Shown here: positions 14,701 through 26,700 of the stretch, one piece after another | Numbering within the stretch: position 1 is the first letter of the stretch | Layout: every line of letters begins with the position of its first letter | Assembly (NCBI GenBank): GCA_002344075.1 | Contig: DDTM01000056.1 | Span: 7,578-51,898, forward strand | Origin: Bacteroidetes bacterium UBA2364 | Lineage (GTDB): Bacteria > Bacteroidota > Rhodothermia > Rhodothermales > UBA2364 | Length of the DNA stretch: 44,321 bases | Direction: 5' to 3' | The notes under the pieces: model-generated | What the model was told of the DNA's origin: nothing | Seen by the model: only the letters and a program-made list of their open reading frames with translations | Databases searched by the model: none | Made by a program: the position numbers and the translations under genes

Positions 14701-17700
14701 TTTTGATGCGACGAATGTGGTGGTGAGCGATCCGCTACCTGTTGGTTTGACCTTTGTAAGTGCAACAAAAGGCACATACAATGCTGGGATCCGTACTTGG
14801 TCTTATACACAGCCCTTTATTGGTGCTGGTGAAACCAAGCGTTTCTTCATAGAAGCCCAAGTGGATGCCGCAGGAACCTTAACAAACGTTGTAAACATTA
14901 CATCGCTGGATCAAACCGATCCCGTAACCTCCAATAATAGTGACTTTGCCATCGTAAACCCACAAGGCCCAGTTGCAGATATTGAGGTTCTAAAAAGTGC
15001 AGACAAAGCAGCGGTAAACCTCGGCGAAAACGTAACCTTCACCATTTTGGTTACCAATAATGGCCCGGCTGCTGCAACGAATGTCTCCATTAGCGATAAA
15101 TTGCCCGGTAGCATGACGTTCATATCGGCCAGCCCAAGTGCAGGGACGTATAATGCTGCAACTGGTGTATGGACGATTGGAAACATAGCGGTGAATCAGA
15201 CCGTGAACCTGAAAATCGTTGGGAATGCCACTCAAAATGGAACAACGACCAATGTTGCTACACGGCTTTCCTCGTCACCGACTGATCCTGTGAACGCAAA
15301 TGACCAATCTGAAGCAACTGTTTGTGCCGGGCCGTCTTGTTCTGCACAGGTAGCAGATGTGGCGGTGGACAAGGAAGTGGTAAGTGGAACCATCACACCA
15401 GAAGTAGGTGCATCGGTATTGTATAATATTGTTGTTAAAAATAATGGACCGTTCGATGCCACCAATGTGGTACTGAACGATGTGATTCCCGCTGGCCTGA
15501 CTTATAAGGCAGCAACGGGAGGGGCTTATAACAATGCAAACCGTACATGGTCTGTAACCGTACCTTTGCTTAAGAATGGTGAAAGCAAAACATATCGGAT
15601 TGAGGTACGTGTAGATCAAGCCGGCGAGATCGTTAACTCGGTACGGGTAATCGGACAAGATCAAACCGATCCGGTGCGTTCCAACAACGAAGACTCGGCA
15701 ACCATCAACCCTAATACACCACAAGCGGATATTAAGGTTGAGAAGTATGTAAACAAGACCGTAGCGAATGTAGGTGAGCATGTGACGTTTACGGTTGCCG
15801 TAACCAACAATGGTCCGCAAACCGCTACAGGTGTAAAAGTAAGCGATACGCTTCCGGCTGGCCTCACCTTGGTTCAATCTTCGGCCACCCAAGGTACCTA
15901 TTCGGGAGGCATTTGGGATGTGGGCACACTGGCAGTCGGCGAAAGCCGCGTGTTGACAATGGTTGCAAATGTTTCTGCAAATGGAAACTATACCAACACC
16001 GCTACCCGCTCGGCTTCTTCTCCTGCGGATCCAAATCCGTCCAACGACAGTTCGTCCGCAAAAGTATGTGCTGGCTCTGGCTGTGCCGTAAACTTTGCAG
16101 ACGTAGGCGTTCGTAAATCGGTAAATAACCCGATTCCGAATGTGGGCGAAAATGTGACCTTCACGATTGAAGTCTATAATAATGGACCATCAGATGCAAC
16201 CGATGTAAAAGTAAACGATGCTATCCCAACTGGACTAACGTATCGCACGGCTACGGGAGGGGCATTTGATAACTCCGGAACACCTAAATGGGCTGTAACC
16301 ATTCCGCTCCTTAGAGTAGGTGAACGGGTGTTCTACAATATTGTAATGACGGCAAACAGCACAGCGACAATCTCCAATACAGCGGTGATTGAGCGCCTTG
16401 ATCAGACCGATCCGGTAGGCGGCAATAATGCCTTTACTGTCACCCTGAATCCGGTTGAAGCCGCAGATGTTCGCCTCACCAAGTCGTCAAATAAAGTGGT
16501 AACGCAAGTTGGCGAACAGGTGACCTTTACGGTTACCGTAACCAATGATGGGCCGAATACAGCCACCAATGTTCGCGTTCAGGATATTGTACCCCCTGGT
16601 TTGACGGTTACTGGTGTTTCTACGACCAAAGGTACCTGGACCGCTCCCGAATGGAATGTTGGTTCACTAACACGAAATGAAAGCGCTACTTTACAAATGG
16701 TGGTGACGGTCACAGCCAATGGCCGTTATGAAAACATAGCGCAAGTTTCGGCCATGAATCAACGTGATCCCGATTCAACGCCGGGCAACTCGAATCCGGA
16801 CGAAGATGACCAAGCTTCGGCGACCATCTGTGCCGGAACAGGTTGTGGAACCACCCAATTTACTGATTTGGCCGTGACCAAAGTAGTGGATAAAGTGGCC
16901 AATGCCGTTGGGGATGTCGTGACGTTTACCGTAACCGTTCGTAACAATGGCCCCGCTCCTGCCACTGGGGTTGTATTAACGGATCAGTTGCCTGCAAATT
17001 ACAATGTTACCTTAGCTACTCCGAGTCGAGGTACTATTACGGGGACAGGTGTTGCCCGCACATGGAACATTGGAAACATGGCCGTAGGCGAAGCGGTTGT
17101 GATGCAGATTGTTGGGATTCCGACAAGTGACGGTATTTTCCCGAACACCGTTACGGTCCGAGGTGATCAGTCCGATCTTTTGGAATACAATAATGAAGCC
17201 CGCGCAACATTCTGTGCTGGAACTGCCTGCGGTACTGTCCAAAATGCGGATTTGCAAATCTTTAAAGTGGTGGATAAACTGACACCACAAGTGGGTGAAA
17301 ATGTTCGCTTTACGATAACGGCCTCCAATGATGGTCCCGCCAATGCAACGGGGGTTCGGGTAACGGATATTCTGCCTGCTGGATTACAGTTCGTGTCGGC
17401 CTCGAATGTGAGCTATAACCCAGCCAATAATGATAATATCTGGGATGTGGGCAACCTGCAAGCCGGGCAAAAAGTGCAAATGGAAATTGTGGCAAAAGTA
17501 TTGGATCTTACCGGAACCATTACCAATACTGCTTCCATTACAGGTAACCAAACCGATCCGGTTCCTTCAAACAATGAGGCTTCGGCGGTGATCTCCAGTC
17601 TGTCAGTTGTGGACCTGCTCTTAGACAAAACGGTGGACCGTGAAACTCCTGCAATAGGGGAAAATGTCACATTTACTATCGTTGTTTCAAATGCCAGTAC

Positions 17701-20700
17701 CCGACAAGGAACAGGCGTTAAAGTAACCGACCTATTGCCCACTGGAGTAAGCTATGTCTCTCAATCCCTAACAGCGGGTACATACGACAAAAACACGGGT
17801 CTTTGGACGGTTGGAACGTTGAATCCAGGACAATCACAAACCCTCAGTCTGACTGTTAAAGTAGAAAGTGCTCAATCCGTTATCAACTTCGCATTGGTAA
17901 GTGGCTTAGATCAGGTAGATCCTACACCTGCTAGTGATTTTGCACGGATTACGCCAATTCAGTCGGTTGATATTGCTATCGAAAAGACGGTGGATGTTGC
18001 TTCTCCAAAGGTGGGGGACACGGTTAGATTTACCGTCTCTGCAACCAACCTGAGCGCAGTTACCGCAACCAATGTTCGTGTAAGTGATGCATTGCCGAAT
18101 GGCCTGACCCTCACAAACGTTTCTTCGACGAAAGGTACCTTTGATCCGGTAACCGGAATCTGGAATGTAGGAACACTCCAGCCTGGTGCCGTTAATAAAG
18201 GTCAATTGGTGATTACAGCATTGGTGAATACCTCTGAACGAATTGCCAATATTGCAACGCTCGTTGGGGTAGATCAAACGGATACCAATTCTGCAAATAA
18301 CCAGGCAATTGCCGTCATTGCTCCGGGTGTCTCTGCCGATTTGCAGATTCAAAAGTCGGTCAGCAAAGACAAGCCAGGGCTGAACGAGACCATAACGTTT
18401 ACACTAACCGTTCGGAATCTCGGCCCTGGAACCGCGACAAACCTTTTGGTATCGGATGTACTGCCTTCCAGCAGTGACTTGCAGTACATCTCGTCCAGTC
18501 CTGCGGGCGTATATAATAGTGCTACTAATACGGTAACTTGGACCGTTCCGACTTTGGCTGCAAATGCGCCGCCACTTACCTACACCATCACGGCGAAGAC
18601 ACTCGTGGGTGGCTCAAAAACCAATGTGGCGACGGTTCGTGGGGATCAAACTGATCCAAACCCGAACAATAACTCGGATAATGTTTCTATCTGTGTGGAT
18701 TGTCCGGCGGATCAAGTGGATATTGCCGTAACAAAGACTGCGGATAAATTAGAGCCAAAGTTTGGGGAAGTGGTTCGCTTTACGATTACAGCACGCAACA
18801 ACAGCACAACCGCAGCAACAGGTGTGGTTTTAGAAGATATCTTGCCAGCAGGCCTAAACCTTGTTCCTGTATCAAATCCGGATGTAACAGCGGTTGGAAC
18901 CTTGGTGAAATGGAATGTCGGTTCACTTACTGCCAACCAGACAAAGTCGTTAACGCTGGATGTTCAGGTAAATACCTACTCTGTATCCACAAATATTGTC
19001 ACGCTGACCAAAGTGAACCAGCAAGACACTAATCCGGATAACAATACGGCATATGTTACGGTCGTGCCCAAAGTTGATCCGTCTAATGGTGTTGATCTCT
19101 TTATGCAGAAGTTTGTTGTAGGTGCAAACCGCGTAAACAAGGGCGATAATGTGACCTTCAAGTTGGTTGTAACCAATGTTGGTTCTGTGGGTGCCACCAA
19201 CGTGACGGTGGATGACGTTCTTCCTGCAACAGGTGTTCAGTTGGTCTCTGCAAATCCAGCATCCAGTTTTAACAGCACTACGGGTATTTGGAATGCGGGA
19301 ACGCTGAAGGCCGGTGACAGTCAGACGCTTGAGATTACCGTAAAGGCGAATGAAGCAGGATGTTATTCGAATGTCGCTAAGGTATTTGGTTCTACACCTA
19401 CAGATAGCAACCTCTCTAATAACGGAGCTGTGGCGCAATTCTGTGCTGGTGCGCCTATTCCGGTAGCCGACCTTGAGCTGTCAAAAACAGTGAATAACCC
19501 AACGCCGAAGGTAGGAGATACCATTGAGTTTGAGATTACCCTCTCGAATCGTGGGCCTGCACCTGCTACCGGAATTGAGGTGTCCGATGTACTTCCGGCG
19601 AATATTACGTTTGTAAGTGCTACACCGGAAATAGGGGCATACAACACAGCTACCCATGTTTGGTCGTTAGGCCAATTACTGAGTGGTCAGGCCAAGAAAT
19701 TGAAACTTACAGCGACGGTAACGAATGCCACGCCGGATATCAACTTCGTGGCTGTAACCAAACTCAACGAACAAGATCCTACTCCGGCCAAAGCTCAGGT
19801 GACCGTAACGCCACTTAGTGGGGCGCGTGCTGCCGATGTTCAAATTACCAAGATTGACCAAAATGATCCGGTTAAGCCCGGCGATGACTTGATCTATACG
19901 ATCTCGGTGGTAAATGCCGGACCTGATACTGCGGATAATGTGGAAGTCTCGGATGTGTTACCAAATGGTCTTACGCTCCAAAGTGTGGACGTTTATCCAA
20001 CCACTGGATGGACGGTGAATACCAGTCAGGCGAACACTGCCACACGCCGAATTTCTGCTACAACTGCCACAATGCCTGCTGGTGCGGTTGCTACCTTCGT
20101 GGTACGAACCAAGGTGAATTCGAATGTAACCATTGGAACCGAGCTTGAAAATCTTGCTTCGGTAACCACTACCACACCAGATCCAAAGGCGGACAACAAC
20201 AGCGACAAAACAACAACAACGGTTTCCGATAAACCGCTGGAACAAGTCGCCGATCTGCAAATCCAAAAGGTAGATCAGTCTGATCCAGTGAAACCGGGTA
20301 GTATATTGACTTATACGCTGCAACTTACGAATGCAGGCCCGGCAATGGCACAAAATGTCTTGCTGACGGATGTATTACCAAGTAATACCACCTTTGCTTC
20401 GGTGCAGGTCAATCCGCCAACCGGATGGTCTATCTCAGCCCCGCCTGTTGGTGGAACGGGTAGTGTGGTTATGTCTAACCCTGCCTTACAAATGGGCTTT
20501 GCCACCGTTACCATCTCGGTCAATGTGGCTTCAAACCTTGCGGATGGAACGCTTTTATACAACACGGCAACCATTAGTGGAAGTTTACCCGACCCGAACA
20601 AAGACAATAATACTTCAACAGCCACCACTTTGGTGCGCCAAGAAACGCCAGTCTTTGCTGCGGATATACGGGTAACCAAGTTCGATTTGGTTGACCCTGT

Positions 20701-23700
20701 AAAAGCGGGTGAAACACTTACCTATACGATAACGGTCACCAATGCCGGACCTGCTACTGCAACTGATGTCGTATTGGTGGATGCATTACCAGCATTCATG
20801 ACATTCCAAAATCTGAGTGGTGTCCCAAGCAACTGGAATGTGGTAACACCCAGTATCGGACAAGGGGGGAATGTCCGTCTTACTGCTTCCAACTTCCCTG
20901 TAGGTTCCTTCACCTTTACTGTAGGGGCCAAAGTGGATGAGGCGGTTCCAGATAATGCACTTTTGACGAACGTTGTGGCTGTTTCCGCGTCTAGTTTCGA
21001 CCCGAATCCGGATAACAATACCGACACTGAAACCACATTGATTAAGAACGGACAAGTATCTGACCTCAGTATTCTGAAAGTGGCTTCGGCGACAAAAGTA
21101 TCACCAGGTCAGACCCTGAATTACACGCTTACGGTTACGAACATTGGCCCGAACCCGGCAGAAAACGTTCGTGTAACGGATATTCTACCTGCTTCACTGA
21201 AGTTTGTATCGGTAGCAAGTGTACCTGCCGGTTGGACTGTTCTGGCGCAACCAGCAGCGGGAACTTCTGGCCAGGTGGTTTTGAGTGCTGCAAATGTGCC
21301 GTTAGGTTCTTATACCTTTAGCATCAATACATTGGTGGACAACGCGGCAACCAGCCCTTCTTCCATCAATAATGTTGCTACCGTGATCTCTACAACTGTA
21401 GATCCGAATCCATCGAATAATTCCAGTGTTGTGGAAACGATGATCGGTGAACCGCAGAATCGTGCCGATATCTCTGTGACGAAGCTTGGTCCAACGACTG
21501 TGCAGCCAGGTAATAATATCACCTATTCGATTCTGGTAGCGAACAACAGTGCAACAATTACGGCTCAAAACGTGGAAGTTTCGGATGTATTGCCCGCAAA
21601 TGTTTCCTTTGTGTCTATCGCCGGTGTACCGGGTTCATGGACAGCATCTACACCACAAGCGGGTACTTCAGGAACCATTCTGCTCTCAACAGCAAGCTTT
21701 GCTCCGGGTTCGTTCCAAGTACAGGTAACGGTGAAGGTGGCAAACAATGCAGTAGCCGGAACCGCCGTGGTGAATACGGTAGTGGCAACTTCCTCCACAC
21801 CGGATCAGAATACGGTGAACAATACCAGTACCGTGACCACAACCATCGAGCAACGTCCGGGTGTGGCCAATCTTTCGATCCAAAAACAAGATGACCGTGA
21901 CCCAGTGCGTGCGGGAGAATCCATCACTTATACCATTACAATAAACAATGTCGGACCTGATCCTGCACAAAATGTGAAGGTGACGGATACATTGCCTTCG
22001 GGAGTCGTCTTCCGTTCAGTAAGCGGTGTTCCTGCAGGATGTAATGCGAATACGCCACAGGTTGGTACAAATGGCGCGCTCTTGCTCACGTGTGCAACGG
22101 TTCAGCCGGGTAATTTCGCCTTCCAAGTGGTTGTGGACGTGAATGCTTCCACTCCGGAAGGTACCCTCTTGGTGAATAACGCCATTGTTACCTCTGAGAC
22201 CAACGACCCAGATGCTTCTAATAACATTGCAACACAAACCACTCAAGTGGGCGGAAGCGGTGCTGACCTTAGCATTATCAAGTCGGACTTCCCAGATCCT
22301 GTAACTCCTGGAAACCAGTTGAAGTACACGCTTACGGTACGTAATGCCGGACCTTCAACGGCAAGTAACGTGGCCATCACCGATGTGCTGCCGGGGAATC
22401 TGCGCTTCTCAAGTGTCGTGAATGCACCTGCTGGATGGACCCTCAGCGTGCCAACGGTTGGTACAAATGGCACGGTTCGCCTTAGTGCGGCTAACTTCCC
22501 GGTAGGTTCCTTCTCATTTGATATTATTGGTGAGGTAGATGCAAATACACCAGTGGGTGATGTGATTGTGAACACAGCCTTCATTAACAGCGTTACACCC
22601 GATCCTAATCCATTGAACAATGCTTCGACCGTAACGACCAATACGCCGGGAACGCCTACAGCTCAGGCCGATCTGCAAATTGCCAAGACGGATAGCCCTG
22701 ACCCTGTAGATGCAAATGGAACCATTACCTATACTGTCACTGTGACGAACTTAGGCCCAGATACAGCGCGGAGCGTGGTGATTAACGATCCGCTTCCAAA
22801 TACCCTGAACTTCCAATCCCTCTCTGGATTACCAGCAGGGTGGGCGGTTGTTTCACAACCTACAGTGGGTGGAAAAGGGAACCTCCAACTTTCCACACCG
22901 AGTTTTGCACCGGGCTACTTTAGCTTCACGGTTCGGGCAACGGTGGATGGAAATGCGGTTCCAGGAACAGCGGTCTTGAATGGTATCGGCATTGGTGCTG
23001 TTACGGGTGATCCGAATCCGTTTAATAATAATTCCTCGGCGCAGACGTATATCAAGATTCCGCCACAAGGAACGACAGACCTTGTCATTGACAAGAGTGA
23101 TGTAAACGATCCGGTTGCTCCGGGCGGAACCATCACCTACATCGTGAAGGTCACGAATAATGGATCGGATGCAGCGCAAAACGTGATAATTTCGGATGCG
23201 ATTCCTGCGAATACCACTTTTGTTGGACTAAACAACCTTCCGGCTGGATGGACAATTACGAACCTGCCTCCAGTGGGTGGAACTGGAACGCTTACACTCG
23301 CGAACTCCTTCATTCCGGCAGGTGGTGTTTCTAATTTCAATGTGCTGGTTCGGGTCAATGCTGGATTGGCAGATGGAACCATCATTACCAATACGGCAGT
23401 GGTGAACTCTTCCACAACATCCGAAACCAACCTGAACAACAACTCGGACACCGAGACAACGACCATCAAAACCGTAACGGGTCCGGATCTTTCGGTGACG
23501 AAGACCACAAGTACGCTTACGGTTGAACCGGGTGGATTGATTACCTACACCTTGACAATTACCAATTCAGGGCCTTCTGCTGCTTCAAATGTGACGGTAA
23601 CGGATGCCTTGCCAGGTGAATTGACTTTCGTGAGTGCCTCTAATGCGCCACAAGGCTGGAATCTTACACTGCCGGCATTGGGTACGAATGGAACCATAAC

Positions 23701-26700
23701 GATGAACACGCCAAACTTTGCCCAAGGTACTGTTACTATTAACATTACGGGTCGAGTTGGGGTACAAGTGGTAGATGGAACCATTATTGCAAACACAGCA
23801 AGTGTTAGCACAACTGGTGGTAACCCAGATCCAAACCCGAATAACAATAGCTCTACCACCACTACCACGGTGCAAGGGCCTAAATTCTCGGATCTATCTG
23901 TGGTGAAAACAGCACTATCAGGTACCGTTCTTCCAGGAGCAACCCTCACGTATAACCTAACAGTAACAAATGCGGGACCTGCTGCTGCACAGAATGTGGC
24001 CGTGACAGACGTATTACCCTCCAATACTACCTTGGAGAACTTTACCAACCTACCTGCAAACTGGACGGCAGATACTTCGATTCCAGGCAGTGTTATCTTT
24101 AGAACGGCCTCTATGCCAATCGGAACGGTAACCATGTCTCTGATCGTAAAAGTAGCGCCAACCACGCCTGCTAATACGGCACTGATTAATAATGTGACGG
24201 CTTCTTCCACAACTCCCGATCCAAATCCGGGGAACAATGGAACCACTACCGTTACCATCGTAACCGGAATACCCACCAGTAGTACGGCTAACCTTACGGT
24301 GATTAAAACCGCATCGCCAAATCCGGTGGAAGTGAATGGTATCCAAACATATCTGATTACGGTGATCAATCAAGGCCCAGATACAGCGGTAAATCCGGTT
24401 GTAGCGGATAACCTCCCGGCAAATGCTAACTTCCAAAGCATCAGTAATGTGCCCAGTGGTTGGAGCATTACCACGCCATCGGTTGGTACGAGTGGTCAGA
24501 TTAAAATGACTGCTCCGTCCTTCCCTGTCGGTTCCTTTACGTTTATCGTGACAACCAGAGTATCGGCAAGTGCAACCAATGGTCAGGCGGTAATTAACGG
24601 TGCAGTCGTTGCCTCTACCAGCAATGATCCGAATCCTTTGGATAATACTTCGGTAACGGTAACTGTGGTGAATACGCCGCTTCAACCGGCTAATCTCTCG
24701 ATCACAAAGGTGGCAAGTGTTGCACAGGTTGCACCAGGCGGAACGATTGATTACACCCTTTCCGTAACGAATGCCGGACCTTCGGTAGCACAAAATGTAA
24801 TTGTGCAGGACGTTATCCCTGCCAATACAACCTTTGTAGCCCTTACAGGTGCAATAGGTGGCTGGAGTGCTCAAACACCGGTTGTGGGTACGCGGGGCGT
24901 GGTTACGCTTCGGGCATCGAATGTCCCTGTTGGTACAACGCTCTTTGTGCTTCGTGTTAAAACGAATGAAGGACTCAATGCCGGAACCCAAATTGCTAAC
25001 ATAGCTTCGGTCATTTCAGATAATCCGGATACCAACCCGAATGACAATGTGACGCCTCCGGTTGTGGTAGTGGTTTCTGGGCCTCAAGGACTTGACCTGA
25101 GCATCCGAAAGGTTGCAAACAAATATCAACCGCAAAATGGCGACTTGGTAACGTTCAGCATCACTGCAACGAACAATACTATTGGTACTACAGCGACCAA
25201 TGTGGTTGTGACAGACCTTCTCCAAACCGGTCTTTCATACTTTGGTGCAACCGCAACACAAGGGTCATACAACCCTGCAACCGGACGGTGGACCATCGGA
25301 ACCCTGACAGGCGGTCAAAACGTAACCCTCCAATTACAGGCAACGGTAAATTCCAATGCACCAGCAATTGTAGTGAATACGGCTTCGATCACGGGTACAG
25401 AAATTGATACGAATCCAACAAATAACGTATCAACGGTGTATCTGAACCCAGTTGGATGTTCCAGTGGTCACGATGGTGGGATAGAATCTGAAGGTTCGAT
25501 GGCCATTGCGCTCGCCAATCGTCTCTACGAACGTCGTTTCCAAGCGGCCATTCTCGAAGAGAAAGGAGAACTGCCTTCGTTTAATATCTTTACCCATGGT
25601 GAAACGATCTTGAACAAGACAGATGCGAATCCGGATGGGTTTAAGCTGAACTGGACAAATTCCGCAGCAGCTGCTGGTCGTATCGGAACATTAATCCCAG
25701 ATATCGGTCCGGAAAATAGCCAGGCAATTGATAACACACCTACCGATCTACCACGCATTACCAATGCCGTAGAAGTGGTAGGAGTGGACTACTTCAAACA
25801 GGAAGACAGTCGCTTTAAGCGCCTTGGTGCGATTCTCGCTATGACGACGCTCGGCACAGAACTCTACGAACACACCAAAGCCGTCTGTGACCGCTTCGGT
25901 GGTGGGGAACTGCGTAGTGTAGAGAATATTGATGTGAATGGACAGCCATTTGTGATGATTCACACCTATACGCCAGATGGTAAATTAGACTATGGTATCA
26001 GCTTTGTAGCTTACAAAAAAGCAGGAGCTTGGACCATAGACAGCCGTCATGTTTTGGCCGACTACAAAGTACAGGCCGGAGCCGAAGAGGTGTATAACTT
26101 CCAAGTTTGGGGTTCGGTGCCAAACTATGCTGAATTCCTGTTGAAAGACCTGTTGAGCAGGATGGCAGTACAAGGGCCAATTACGTATCTGAATACGGCA
26201 CAAAACAAACCCGAATTGCCAGATGTGTACATCAAGTCTGGACGCTATGAGAGTGGAAAATTGATGTTAGACGTTGTAAATAATGTAGGGGCAACGGAAA
26301 TGGTGCTAACCGGAAAAATCCGTACTAGCGAAACAGTCCCCGCTGCCAATGCACAAACGGCCAGTATTCGCATTCCGCTCCCGACGGGCATTAATGTAAG
26401 CGTTGAAGCCAATGTGGACATTAATGGCGATTTTGTGAACGATCCAATTTACGATGCACCGTTTGTGGTCTCGAACAACAAAACCGCTACCAAAGACCAA
26501 CTCTACTTTGCAGATGGTACTTGGGCGTACAATAGTTCCCTTGGTAATGCGAATGTGAGCCTATTTAATACCAGTGCACAAGCCTCTTATGTACCAGTGA
26601 GCGGATATTATTACCTCAATCGGGCTGCCGAAATCAGTGGTACCGTATCAGACTGGGTAAGTATGTATCGCACGCTGCGTCCCGGTGGTTCGCCAGTTAA

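Noticed and set aside
23545..24991. Long antisense open frames (274 and 313 codons) opposite the giant gene
   Set aside because: Dozens of minus-strand frames run opposite the repeats, with low-complexity translations that mirror the repeat periodicity. They arise from the codon usage of the sense repeats and have no start context or recognisable domain.
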